Positions 29,301 through 39,854 of a DNA stretch of 64,000 nt are shown piece after piece. The stretch's first letter is position 1; the number at the start of each line of letters is the position of its first letter. The stretch is from Hypoxylon rubiginosum. Lineage: Eukaryota; Ascomycota; Sordariomycetes; Xylariales; Hypoxylaceae. The stretch is taken from contig CADCXA010000022.1 in the NCBI GenBank assembly GCA_902806565.1, forward strand, positions 1-64,000. The letters are read 5' to 3'. The notes beneath the pieces are model-generated. The model did no database searches and was not told the origin of the DNA. It saw nothing but the letters and a program-made list of their open reading frames with translations. The position numbers and the translations under genes were made by a program.

Positions 29301-31169
29301 TCATTTTCCACATGGATACTGGCATTCAAAAGTGCGAGTCTGGTTCGGGAGTGGTCAGCGAAATTTTGTGATGAACATATGCAGGAAAATGACTTACAAC
29401 AGCTATGGCGTTGGGGCAGCCCTTTGGACCGTTCTTATCCCAGTTGTCGCCGACTAGCTTGCAACTGGCGTTGCCTTTGGTATCGCTCGACGTCCAAGAA
29501 GTAGACCCGTAGCTGAACTGGATGTAATCATTGGTATGCTCACCAACCATGGTCAAGGTGTTGTCCATTCCGCCCTCCTTGAGCTTGAGCGGATGGCCGT
29601 CGTTGATAGGCTGGCCAGGCGAGTGCGCGGATCCCGGAGTCGTGTACACAGTCTTGCCGCTAGCATCCGTGATCTGGACCGAAGCATACAAATTCGACGC
29701 GGCGTCCTCGCACGTCCAGATTTCCTTAACTTGGACTTTGCAGGTTCCGTCACTCTTGCCTTGGAGGATATCCAGCCATCCGGCATACGCCTTCTTGTAC
29801 GACTCGGGGTACTCATCAACCCCAATTGGTTGACCGACCTCAAATACTTCGTCTGTTGTATGTGTAGAATCGACATCGGCTTCTCCGTCCAGGGCGTCAA
29901 TGTCCGACGTGTCCACGTCCACTTTCGCGTCGGAGTTTTTATCGGCTTGGAACGCAACCACGCTAGATTTTCCGGGTCGCGGATCTGGAATCAGGGGGTA
30001 AAGGAGTTTGTCGTAGATAAGGGGTAGAAATGGGTATCCGCCAATTTTACCTTCCAGGTACTTGGCCATGGCATAGCGCGAGAAATTGTCCACGTTGCGC
30101 TGCACCCAATACCCGGTAGTCTTCGGGGTTTTCCCTTTGTTGCTGGGTAGGAACCGTGCAAGAAGCTTTGAGTAACGGGCAGTGTACGCCTTGAGTGGCC
30201 CTTTTGGTTCACCCTTCGGGTCTTCATATCGAATTTTTATGTCGAAGATCTTGGGGTTAGGCGTGCCCTTCTCTGAATCGGCAGCCATGTCGACATGAAA
30301 GAGCTCATGTAGAAAGACCAAGCCTAACAATTTACCACAGCTTAGCTATCAGTCTCTCTGCGAGGAACACAAGTGTGGCTTACCTCGATTCATGTAGTTA
30401 TCTACATTCCACTTGATTTCTGGGTTCTTATCGTCCTTGTAGGCATTGACTGCCTTATCCAGTGTATATTGTCTAAAGAAACCCGGGCAAAAATTGACGT
30501 ATGGCTTTTCATTGCCTGTTGGATTGACGGTATAGGCAGTGACGCCTCCGCCGCAATTGTTCTTGGGATTATCACAGCGGACCTGTAAAGTCAGTAACTG
30601 TAGTATATACTTGATATAGACTCAAACAACGGGGAGCGTACTTGGAGCGAATGACCAAAAGGATTGAACCAGTAGCCTGGTTGGACTGTTTCGATATTGG
30701 CCAAAACAGCTTGAATTTGGGCTTGCTGGTCTTTGTTGAATTCTGTAGAGTTGTCAGTACATCTCGGTCCTAGTAGTCAGGATAGTTTGTCGTACGTGCA
30801 GGGCCGAAGAAGTCAACCGCCGCTTCTGAATCCCAGTGAATATTCGCTTTAACACCATCGACGTTTACAATTGTGTGTGCTTCTTTGTATGCCTGGTTAA
30901 TGAAGTCTTTTTCATTGTTGTCCTTGTCGGTTTTGCAGCCGCTACAACAGAAATATTCAGTCGACGTTAGTATATGGAGAACAAGAGAAAGGAAAGAAAA
31001 CCAAAAAAAAAACCAAGAAAAAAAAACCAAGAATCACGTACGTAAAGTCGGTCAAGCTTGTCCCAAGCGTATTAAAAGGGTTAACGCCACCGTCTGCTGG
31101 TGCTGCATCTACAACCATAAGAGACAAAAGGAGGCTCAAGCCAAAGGCTCTGAGCAAGTGTTGTGACAT
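29301..31169 (-). CDS. Secreted zincin-type metallopeptidase-like protein
   Basis: Six exons (31,042-31,169; 30,796-30,941; 30,642-30,742; 30,384-30,582; 29,398-30,323; 29,301-29,339) with phases that all agree give 512 residues. The ATG at 31,169 starts a signal peptide (hydrophobic core FGLSLLLSLMVV, then DAAPADG). The zinc-binding motif HELFH sits at the start of exon 5. About 60 residues later comes TGYWVQRNVDNFSRYAMAKYL, which resembles the conserved segment of a fungal secreted 'putative peptidase' group related to aspzincins. The C-terminal half (about 200 residues, with repeated Trp/Cys) looks like a separate binding domain. The last intron (58 bp, GTAAGT donor) is predicted; if not spliced, translation stops at 29,326. 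Substrate unknown. Confidence 0.72.
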
Positions 31170-32173
31170 GCCGTAGTTTGCGTGCAAGTTGCACAAGTAA
31201 GTCGCTGAAAGCAGTGGAACGCTCGAGTATATAGTATAGTCTCTTGATGCTATCGAGGAATTTCGGCTCTTTATATTCTACATGGTTTACGAGCTGAGTA
31301 GCAACATCTTCTCGTCATTCGCAGCTTAGCGGCGATGCATAATAAGAATAGAGCAATCATGTCGCTAGGCGTATTTGTAATGCTACTGGCTCCTCCAGGA
31401 GGAAATCTGGACGTCAATCCTCTAATCTCTTTTCTTATGTCAGGCGAAACTCTGGCTCTGTCTCCTTCTGAGGTATTCCAGACGTCCTATGCGCCGCTGT
31501 TGCGCGTTACTGTGCCATAGATATATTATGTCTAACCTACCTTGTAGATAGCCGGACGTAAACAGTTTCATCATCATCCTCTGAGTAGGGATGTTGGTGG
31601 CTTTGCCTAGCTACATACTATCAACGATCGAGAATCCAGACGGAAATCCCTTCACCAGCGCTTATCTTCTGGAGCGCTTAAGTGGCAAGATGATGCAATT
31701 GCGGATTGGCGATATCGAGCTTGGGGGCCGCTAATTCAGGCACTATATTCCTACAATAGAAACAAAGTAAGCTTTGTTAGCCGCAAGGAACTTAGTTGAC
31801 ATATCATGATTGAGCTGAAAAACGATGCCACTCTAAAAGTAGGCTGTGTCGATCAGCAGGGCGCATCACAGAAATAGAACTTGCCCGCGCCGTCAATGTG
31901 CGTTGCCAAGACTGAAGAATGCCTCATCAGTCATCACTCAGGCGTAATCTCAGCTCCTGTGACGGTCACGTGACGGGCTTTTGGCAGTTGGCCCGTGCGC
32001 TTGCATTCACCTAGGCAGCTGCTAGGCAGCTAGGGTCGGGTGATTGACATTTGTATCTAGATCTCGCGCTGATGACCCTTTCCTTTCCTTAAGTCTGGCT
32101 TATTTCGCTAACAAGTATTTTCTCCCAAGACTTTTCTGAAGGCGTTATATGATTATAATTCACAGCCGCCATC
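31170..32173. other. Divergent intergenic region
   Basis: Shared upstream region of the minus-strand peptidase gene and the plus-strand gene at 32,174. A short direct repeat (CTAGGCAGCTG-like, near 32,010-32,035) is visible. No gene seen. Confidence 0.5.
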
Positions 32174-33082
32174 ATGAATAGAGCAAAGCCAACAACTTGC
32201 ATTTTCCTGTTATTTGCCCTTCTCGCTGGAATATCCAGCGCATACGAATATGACGACGACTTACGCCCATGTGAAGAAGACAAATGCTTCGTCGCAATTC
32301 ATTCAGATGTCCCACGATGCTGGATACAAGGCGACAACCAGAACATTGACTACATGAAACCCATGGACGGTGGCTTTCATAGGATCCCGAACGCGTGTAG
32401 GAGATCGAACATATTCGGCGGCGACGGATACCTTGTCGCGTATCCCTCAACAGGTGGCGTCGTGCTGCTCAGAAACCCGTTAGCCGTGGACCTTCAATAT
32501 CTCGGGCTACCGAACACGCACGATACCGCGCGGTCGCCGGAGGAAGACGATGACCTTGCCACTCGCATGGTCCAGCTTGGCGCGCAGTGGTGGCCGAACT
32601 GGGATTTATACTTGAGGCATTCGAGCAGAGTCCATGACGGAATTTTCTATGACTATCATTTCCCTTCCAAAGTAGACGTTGCCTTCCCGACGACTGGCGG
32701 TGCGTGGGTGGCAAATTTCACGCGAGATGCACTACGGTATCGTTATCAAGACAAAGTCTGTCAGTCTTGGCTTCCGCATGCACCGGATCTATGGGGTGTC
32801 AAGATGCGATACGCGTTGACCATGAATGACAAGTCCAACATGATGAAGGATCTGGGCGGTACGTTTCATACCTCTGTAGATGAGGTTCCCGGCCTCGCAA
32901 AGACTGTACATGAGGCTGTTAGCTTGTTTGAGCCGTTCAAGGAGCGATTGAACAACATGGATGATGATGGCTATAGAGGGCGATTTTGTGCGAATGACGA
33001 AGATGAGGACAAGGACACGGCAAATGAGAAGCCTGAGAAGCCAAGATGGGGAATAGGGTCGCTTTTTAATGAATTGCGTTGA
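32174..33082 (+). CDS. Secreted protein of unknown function, 302 residues
   Basis: A single open frame with an ATG in a good context (GCCGCCATCATG). Residues 1-23 form a clear signal peptide (IFLLFALLAGISSA). The mature chain is rich in Trp, Tyr and Asp, with five cysteines mainly near the N-terminus (PCEEDKC, RCW, ACR) and one each at about 195 and 275. The tail from about 273 is strongly acidic then basic. No family was recognised. The composition and lack of introns suit a cell-surface or effector-type protein; that is inference. Confidence 0.75.
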   Translation: MNRAKPTTCIFLLFALLAGISSAYEYDDDLRPCEEDKCFVAIHSDVPRCWIQGDNQNIDYMKPMDGGFHRIPNACRRSNIFGGDGYLVAYPSTGGVVLLRNPLAVDLQYLGLPNTHDTARSPEEDDDLATRMVQLGAQWWPNWDLYLRHSSRVHDGIFYDYHFPSKVDVAFPTTGGAWVANFTRDALRYRYQDKVCQSWLPHAPDLWGVKMRYALTMNDKSNMMKDLGGTFHTSVDEVPGLAKTVHEAVSLFEPFKERLNNMDDDGYRGRFCANDEDEDKDTANEKPEKPRWGIGSLFNELR

Positions 33083-33312
33083 TATGCTACGAAGTAGTAT
33101 GCACATATTTCAACACATTATACATGGATCAGTCTGATACCGCCAGACCAGTTCCAAAGGCATCGAACTATATTGCTGTCATCCTAGACTTTACTCCCGA
33201 CTACCTCCTAAAGCCTGGCAGACCGCCATTTCCTACGAGTCCAACCGTGAAGAAAGGCCAAAGAACCCCAAACCTTATCTTCAAGTTTCTAGCATAGATC
33301 ATCGACACACAT

Positions 33313-33953
33313 CTATGGATCCTCGCTATATTCCCGAAAGATTCTCTTCTGCCGAGGGAGCTCGTCGACGGCCTGATATTTGCCATGCATAACGTTCCCC
33401 GTGGGGCTGTTCACTTGATTGTCCTCCTGCTTAACCTTCTCTTGATCAATATCTTGAGTAATAACTAGTTTCTCGAGTTTCTGGATGGTCGAGCTGGCGT
33501 TGGGCTCCTGTTTAGCAGGATGCTCCGTGCCTACATTCTCCCCGGCGGAAGAGGTAGCGGGGCCAGTCCCGGTGGCAGAATACCACTACAACAGCAGGGG
33601 TCAGTATTTGCTTCGTTAGACTGGATATTTGAGGTTTGAAAGATGTCTCGGGAGTAATGACAGCTAAATCATTTCCGATATGGAAATTTTACTCTCGAAA
33701 CTGACTGAAAAGGGCAAAGAAGATTTCCGATGTTACTTACGCCGTTACTCTTGCACACCTGGCTCCAGCGCTTCTTAGCTACGACTATATTCTTAAAGCC
33801 AAGCTTCTTAGTCATAAGTTCAAAGTCAATGGACTTCGGTTTGTCGTCAGGAGTGCAGGTCTTCAAGACAGCGTCTAGGATACGAAATTCTACCGCTTTT
33901 GGGCCATCGGAGTCTTTCTCTCCAGAGTTGGCCGCAACCTTTCTCGGAGGCAT
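33313..33953 (-). CDS. Small Myb/SANT-like DNA-binding protein
   Basis: Two exons (33,741-33,953 and 33,313-33,585) joined in phase 0 give 161 residues. Residues about 17-70 fit the fungal small Myb-like domain: three helices ending in AKKRWSQVCKSNG, the usual recognition-helix pattern (K+RWSxxxK). The C-terminal half is Ser/Gln/Glu-rich and probably disordered, ending in a basic patch (LPRQKRIFREYSEDP). The intron is about 155 bp with a GTAAGT donor and TTGTAG acceptor. Probably nuclear; targets unknown. Confidence 0.7.
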
Positions 33954-34218
33954 CTAGATATAGTGTTAGTGTGGATACCTAAGACAAAGTAAAGATATAA
34001 GTGTTATATATTATTGCCATAAATTGGAAAATAATGATAGAAATGGCATACTTACAGTGATAAGGTTATCCTACGTTTTAGAAGTGCACCGATCAGTCGT
34101 AGATTGAGCGGTAGATAGTTGAAAGACGGAGAGAATGAAGAAAAGGGGAATCATGATTTACCTAATAATGATGCAAGAGGATATATCAAAACTACGTTTG
34201 GTTTGTTAAAAAGGACAA

Positions 34219-35273
34219 GTGAGAAACAGAAAGTTGGTGGAAGCGTCAGCATGTATGTATATGATGTTTTCAGGTCCAAACAACAGGTCACTGGTCGAGC
34301 AAAAGAAAATGCAAGGACTACGAATTAACCTTAAGACTTGGCTCCCCAAAAAGTTTCGACAGGTTTATGACGCATGCACTTCATTTCAGAAGTACATGAC
34401 ACGGGTCTACGAGGAAGAGAAGCTTGCTTTTGTACGTGGGGAATCTGGCGACCGCAACTTCATGACCCCATTAGTGCGCGCCTCGCAGGACGAGACGGCA
34501 AAATCCTCCTCGCTTGGGGGGCTTACGGAGAAAGAGATTTACGGCAATATGTTTACTTTCAACTTCGCGGGCCACGACACTACGGCGCATACATTTACGT
34601 TTGCCCTCTATTTCATGGCTGCGAGCCCGACTGTCCAGGACTGGATCTCGGAGGAGATCCGTCACGTCATGGGCGATCGCGAGCCTCACGAGTGGTCTTC
34701 CTCCGATTCCCCTCGCCTGAAGCGATACTTAGCCGTCATGTATGAGACGCTGCGTCTGTACACGCCTGTTCCAACCTCCAAGTTCGTAGACGGACAGACG
34801 CCCCAACCGCTCACGGTCGGGGGAACAACAATCGCCCTTCCGCCGAACACCATGATTGTTCCGAGTTACGCTTCTATCCAGACCCGAAGTACTGGGGTGA
34901 CGACTCTCTCGAGTGGCGGCCTTCGCGCTTCATCAAGTCGTCTACCTCGGCTGATGCCAAGACCGCCGGAGCCACATTAGATGACGAAGAGTTCATCACT
35001 CTAACCCGGAGCACGTTTCTCTCGTGGTCCGTAGGCGCCCGGAACTGCGTAGGTAGAAAGTTCTCGCAAGTTGAGTTCGTCGCGATCATGGCAACGTTAT
35101 TCCGCGGCTGGAGGGTTAGTCCCGTACTTGCGGGCGGTGGTGAGACATCCGAGGCGGCCAGGAAAGGGGTATTGAATCAGATTGAGACAGATTCGGCTCC
35201 GGTCTTATTTCTACAGATGCTGCACCCCGATCGCTGCCCTTTTAGTTTGGAGTTGGAGGTAGCAGGTAAGTAA
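34219..35273 (+). pseudogene. Cytochrome P450, C-terminal half only, frameshifted
   Basis: The first frame carries the I-helix oxygen-binding motif (F)AGHDTT near 34,564-34,585 and the K-helix ExxR (YETLRLYTP) near 34,741. Near 34,870, after VPSYAS, the protein continues only in another frame: DPKYWGDDSLEWRPSRF, then the haem-binding loop SWSVGARNCVGRKF near 35,020-35,065, with the axial cysteine intact. Comparing the two sides, about four bases of a His-Thr type codon pair seem to be missing. The N-terminal half of a normal 500-residue P450 (membrane anchor, helices A to F) is absent upstream. The gene is therefore truncated and frameshifted. Confidence 0.82.
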
Positions 35274-35396
35274 ATATAATTTAAGATAGTAAAGGAATTA
35301 GAAAATTCGTAAAACTTATCATTTCGTAATGTTTTGTTTTATTAACATTGTCGGCGCCGAGCAGACCGTTTTGATGTATTTAGAAATTGTCGATTA

Positions 35397-37007
35397 TTAA
35401 TATACAGAATGCTGTTCTCCAATTATATCTGACCACCACGCTTTGAACGTATGCTCTTTTATGATATTCGTACACAGTTTGGAACTTTCTCGCCAGATGT
35501 CGGTCGTGGCCAAGGTCGCCCTCGCAACGACCAATTTCTGGCAGATATAGAAGGATGCCCACTTATTGGTCGGTAAAATGTCTCTTTCCAACTTCATCAT
35601 GTGACTCGCATGGGCAACGGCTTCATCTTCTAAGACTTCTATCAAGTCAGTTGAGACGGCACTCATAAGTCTAGAGGAAACGGCGGTGAGCCCGTAGTAG
35701 GTTGACAGAAGCTCGTTGCGCACGTCCTCACTTGCGGCTAGAGTACCCCCATGAGGTGGTGCTGTCAGCGTGATTAAGTCATATTCTGCATGCCACCGTA
35801 AGAGCTCAGTTCGGAACTCTCTAAGCCGCCCCTTCAGCTGCGCTAGACCAGGACGTTTGTTGAGGCCGGACCCGCTTACCACTATTCGCACGTCTCGCAC
35901 CAACCGAGGCCCCTTTACCATAATGGACGACAAGGATATAGATAACTGGCTTCTTGAAGAAAAGAAGTCATTGGGGACGACCAAGGATTGGAACATCTGT
36001 TGCCATGTGTCTTCCTCGAAATAGCAAGCTTCGTTGTTTCGCAAGAACTCGTGTGTCTAGGGGTAGTTGTTAGAGTCTTACAGAGTAGTTATATTTCTTA
36101 GTAGGGTAAGCTTACGATAGAAGTCATCATTGAAAGCAGGATTCTGATATCGAGATCCGATACGAAGCTTGCCGGCCCCCTTGTGCGAATTAGGCGGGAC
36201 GCCCCAGCTGTATGAAGGGCCCAGGCCTCCTGACGGGTGAAGTGGAGAAGCTAGAAATAATGTAAGCCAAGTCATAGGGAGCAAGATGAATCTACATGCC
36301 TCGAATAGACTTAGCAGGTTAATAGCGCACAATACGTCCGGCCGATTTCTCTCCCCGACGTCGTCGATCGCCTCTTGAAGACTGTGTAGTGCACTGACAT
36401 ACTGCAAAGACTCTGACTCCTCTAACGACTGGCAGGACGGGACTAGAACCCTCTTGGCTCGGATCGCTACGCAACGAAGCGCTGCGTCGAGGTAATGATT
36501 GTAGCCATACCTGGTAGCGACGGAGTATAGATACGACGGTTGCCGACGACTGACTAGATCGCCGATGCGACTTCGTTGACCTGCAAGGATAGCGCACGCA
36601 GTCCAGCCGCATTGGATTTCCGTCAGGGCAGATAGGTCGAGAATGTGTATGCCAATTTCAGCTGCGAGCAACTCCAGCCCGCTTAAAGGCATAGCTGGGC
36701 TGATGCTTGTGCTCCAGGAGAACTGATCCGGTGGCTGAAATAATGCAAGCGCTGCATCAATCTGGCTAGTGGTGTCGATGGCATCCGTAAACGTCGTATT
36801 GTTAGCTAATACAGGAGAAGCACCACGCGAAGCTTCGTTTGTTATCAGGTTCTCGGGAAGCTGGCGCAGGTTTCGTTTTCCCCATGTCGCATTTCTCTTT
36901 CTCGAAGCAGCAGTTGCTTTCATGGCGTGGGATCGGACCTTCACGCGCGTTTCGCGATTGCCCTGATGATCCTTGCTTAAGTCGATCCATTCTATATCAG
37001 CACCCAT
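35397..37007 (-). CDS. Fungal transcription-factor-like protein without zinc cluster; frame possibly broken
   Basis: The N-terminus (MGADIEWIDLSKDHQGNRETRVKVRSHAMKATAASRKRN) is the basic VRSHAM(K/R) segment common to fungal regulators that have a Fungal_trans_2-like body but no Zn2Cys6 cluster. The following residues (LELLAAEIGIHILDLSALTE..., then SLFEA..., then FLRNNEACYFEEDTWQQ) follow that body. A 45-bp intron is likely near 36,253-36,297 (TGTAGATT donor, TTTCTAG acceptor). The next exon join is a problem: the obvious GTAAGC...CCCTAG intron (36,058-36,116) is 59 bp and joins phase 1 to phase 0. Without splicing, two stops lie in frame. Only a weak acceptor (ACGAAG) about 28 bp further on restores the frame. 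It is either a pseudogene or uses a non-standard acceptor. Confidence 0.6.
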
Positions 37008-37644
37008 TCTGATTCGACTATGTACTCAGTTTCGTTGTTGATAAAGGACAAGTAGGAAGAGTGAAGAGCAAAGTGTCAATGTGAGCTCATGTCGGACAAT
37101 ATATGGGTTTTCCATAATTGGGCAATGCTTAAGCGGTGATCGGAATCATCGGATTTAAAAGGAGGCTGATATGTTCTGCCGAATCCTGTAGACCAGGGTT
37201 CCGTTTTCCATTTGTAGTTTGGCGTGCCGTTTTGAAGGATGACTTGCTGACGTCCATGTGAGCCTCTATGCAGCATCTACGCTAGAATAGGTTAAAGCAT
37301 TTCACAAAAAGTACCTAGGATGGACCGCCAGATCAACCCGTGCAGAGCTTTAAGTGGTGGAAGCCTCTCCATGTTGGCTGAGGAGGATTATAGAAGGCGG
37401 ATGTATTCTCGGATTCCAAACCAGCAGATTCCGAATTTGGACATTGGAAAGAATCTGACGAAACTCCAAAGTTGTTGGCGCAAACAGGGACATATCATCG
37501 ATACTTCTAATCTCTATATTTGTTATAAGAAGCAGAGTTTCCTCTAGGTCGGAGCACATGTACATAGAACGTTCTACAAATCTAAACTTCATCAATCCTG
37601 CACTCTAACAACCCGCGCAAGTCACATACCGTCAGTTTCCGAAA
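37008..37644. other. Intergenic
   Basis: Nothing recognisable between the transcription-factor-like gene and the carbonic anhydrase relic. Confidence 0.5.
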
Positions 37645-38478
37645 ATGTCTTCCAGCTCACACGTGCTGGAGCTCATAGAGAGGAACAAGTACGAATCCTC
37701 TTAACGAACACTCTGCAGATTTCGGGTAATTAACATGGCGTTAGGGAATATGCAAAAACTCATACTCCTTCCCCCGTTGTTGCAGATGTACCGGTATCCG
37801 ATAGGGCCCATACAGTCATATGTGTGTCGACTCGAGACAGGATGTCAAAACATTAGTAAAAATGCTAATTCTGTCGCCAAGTTTGTTGTGCGGACGGCCG
37901 AATCGACCCAAAGGCTCTATTCAACCTACAATTGACCGGTAAGACCCATCTCATTCTATATTGTTCATGACTGGATTACGGATACTAAGCTCGGTACGCC
38001 ACTTCATAGATGCTCTTGTGTTTCGGAATGCCGGGTGCGGAATGAGACGGAACATAAATGACTTCCTTATTCTCGACGAGGTTCTTGAATTGAGAGAGGC
38101 CTTGATAATCTCCCACACAGGTGAGGGCACGAGATAATCATCTGGCACTCTGATTAGCAAGAGTCTCAAATGTTGACGCGCTGTAGATTGCGGATTGACT
38201 CATTTCACGGATGACACTATTCGTGTAGGGTTGAAGAAACGAGCCGCTGGTCACGATGAGGAAATTGATGGCATGTACATCGGGACCTTCAAGAAGTAAG
38301 TTTCAAGTATAATAACTAGATTCTCAATTTGCTGACAGTTTCTAGCTGCTCTGAACGAGTCAAGGGTGACGTAAAGTACTTCAAGAACCATCCTCTGGTG
38401 CGAAGGGAGCTTGCTGAGCACACGTTTGGGGCTATATATGACATCAAGACAGGCAAAGTGACAATTGTGGAAGGCTAG
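37645..38478 (+). pseudogene. Beta-carbonic anhydrase pseudogene
   Basis: Pieces of one beta-carbonic anhydrase appear in order on the plus strand but in different frames. An ATG start with LELIERNKYESS is followed at once by a stop (about 37,645-37,710). ADGRIDPKALFNLQLT (about 37,893-37,942) corresponds to the zinc-site C-x-D-x-R segment. DALVFRNAGCGMRRNINDFLILDEVLELREALIISHTGEG (about 37,985-38,130) corresponds to the RNAGG...HHTDCG segment. HDEEIDGMYIGTFK, a spliced intron, then ERVKGDVKYFKNHPLVRRELAEHTFGAIYDIKTGKV form a well-preserved C-terminus. The HTDCG zinc cysteine is replaced (HTGEG), and frameshifts and stops separate the pieces. The enzyme, which interconverts CO2 and bicarbonate, cannot be functional from this copy. 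Confidence 0.78.
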
Positions 38479-38713
38479 ATTTATCCCATGCCGCATAGTC
38501 AGTCTAAGTAGCAGTTGAGCAACCTAAATTGGGAAGTGTTGCTCTTATCTACCTACATCTATTGAAGGCCTCAGGGTTATCGACAACGCACTTGACAGTT
38601 AGTAATAGGAAGACGAAGTATCTTGCAACGACTTTCGAAGCTGAAACTGTAATCGGTAAAAGTAAGAAAATGTTTCAGTATTTTTTTTAAAAATGAAATA
38701 CGGTCAAAATTTT

Positions 38714-39628
38714 AAAAATTTGATGACATAATATTCTATATGCCCTATAACTGCCTATAAAATACAGGGACCTAAGTACTAGAGATCATAGATAGCCTTA
38801 ACCGAGGCTTAATAACGGCTTAACAACGGCTTCACGTATATCAAATGCATACTAGAACCGATGGATAGCAATTATAATTAAATTGGAATTGAATTATAAT
38901 TGAAACATACTTGGGAATGCGGTAAAAGGTTAGGTGTTCTATAAGGCCTTTAAATCCGTACTGTTATAAATGCCCTACTAGCTGCGTGACCCGTCCTTCG
39001 GCCGGGAGAAGGGGGGTTCACTCTTCCTCTACGCCACAGATAAGTCTGAGCTTTCGAAGGCTCTGATTGGCTAGCCACACCTCAGCGCACGTCCTCCGAA
39101 TTATTCGTAAAATCAATTAATCTCATCCACCACGTCTTAAAAATATTAATAATTAACATAGTTTTATAAAGCTTGTTTTACGTGACCTTTATATATTATT
39201 TGTATTTTTATAGGCCCTGTTACGATAAAACCGTAAAAGAAAAGGTCGAAAAGTGCGGTGTCGGGAATACAATTACCCGTAGGCAACTTGTGCGCTGTCA
39301 CGTGCGCGCAGCCACGTGCGCACAACCAATTCTGTACATATCTTCCCCGCTTACCACTTCTGGTAAACCTATTCCTTTTCTAGTAATCAATCAAGTCTCA
39401 TCAGTCCATTTTCGTACTTTGCTTCGCTCACGTTACACACCACCTATTTGCTAGCAAATACCTTGTCTTTCCAACATGCGGGGCGATTCTAAGTATTTGA
39501 TTGGTCGGTGGAATTGTGGCAGTACTAATGAAATAAAGAGAAGTTGATAAATACAGGGAGCTTAGTGCCAAGCCGCTATAGTTACGGTGAGTTACCTTTT
39601 ATAACTCAAGATTATGTCATCAATTTTT
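38714..39628 (+). mobile_element. MITE-like element, long copy (family 1)
   Basis: It is bounded by inverted ends AAAAATTTGATGACATAAT (38,714-38,732) and the complement of AAAAATTGATGACATAAT (39,611-39,628). Both ends match the element at 49,301-49,713 in inverted orientation: the first about 240 bp match the reverse complement of 49,480-49,713, and the last about 80 bp match the reverse complement of 49,305-49,400. The central 590 bp have no match in the second copy, so this copy carries extra DNA or the other lost it. No transposase is present. Confidence 0.75.
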
Positions 39629-39854
39629 CCTGAACCCCTGAACCCCTGAGCGGGTTACGACGCACACAAAAGAGCGCAAAAACAACGATGCTGTTGCTAC
39701 CAATCTGAAATGAATGGCCACGAATATACATTCAAGGCAGCTAGGTAACTACCGAATTCTTTTGTCCTCTGACCCAGTTCCCGACCTAGATTAAGACTGC
39801 CAATTCCCTGTCGAAGGGCCTAAGGACCGAAAAACAAGAACCCTGACGGAGGAC

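Noticed and set aside
39290..39330. Repeated CACGTGCGC words inside the long MITE as a regulatory array
   Set aside because: Only two copies; E-box-like words are frequent and no gene starts nearby with support.
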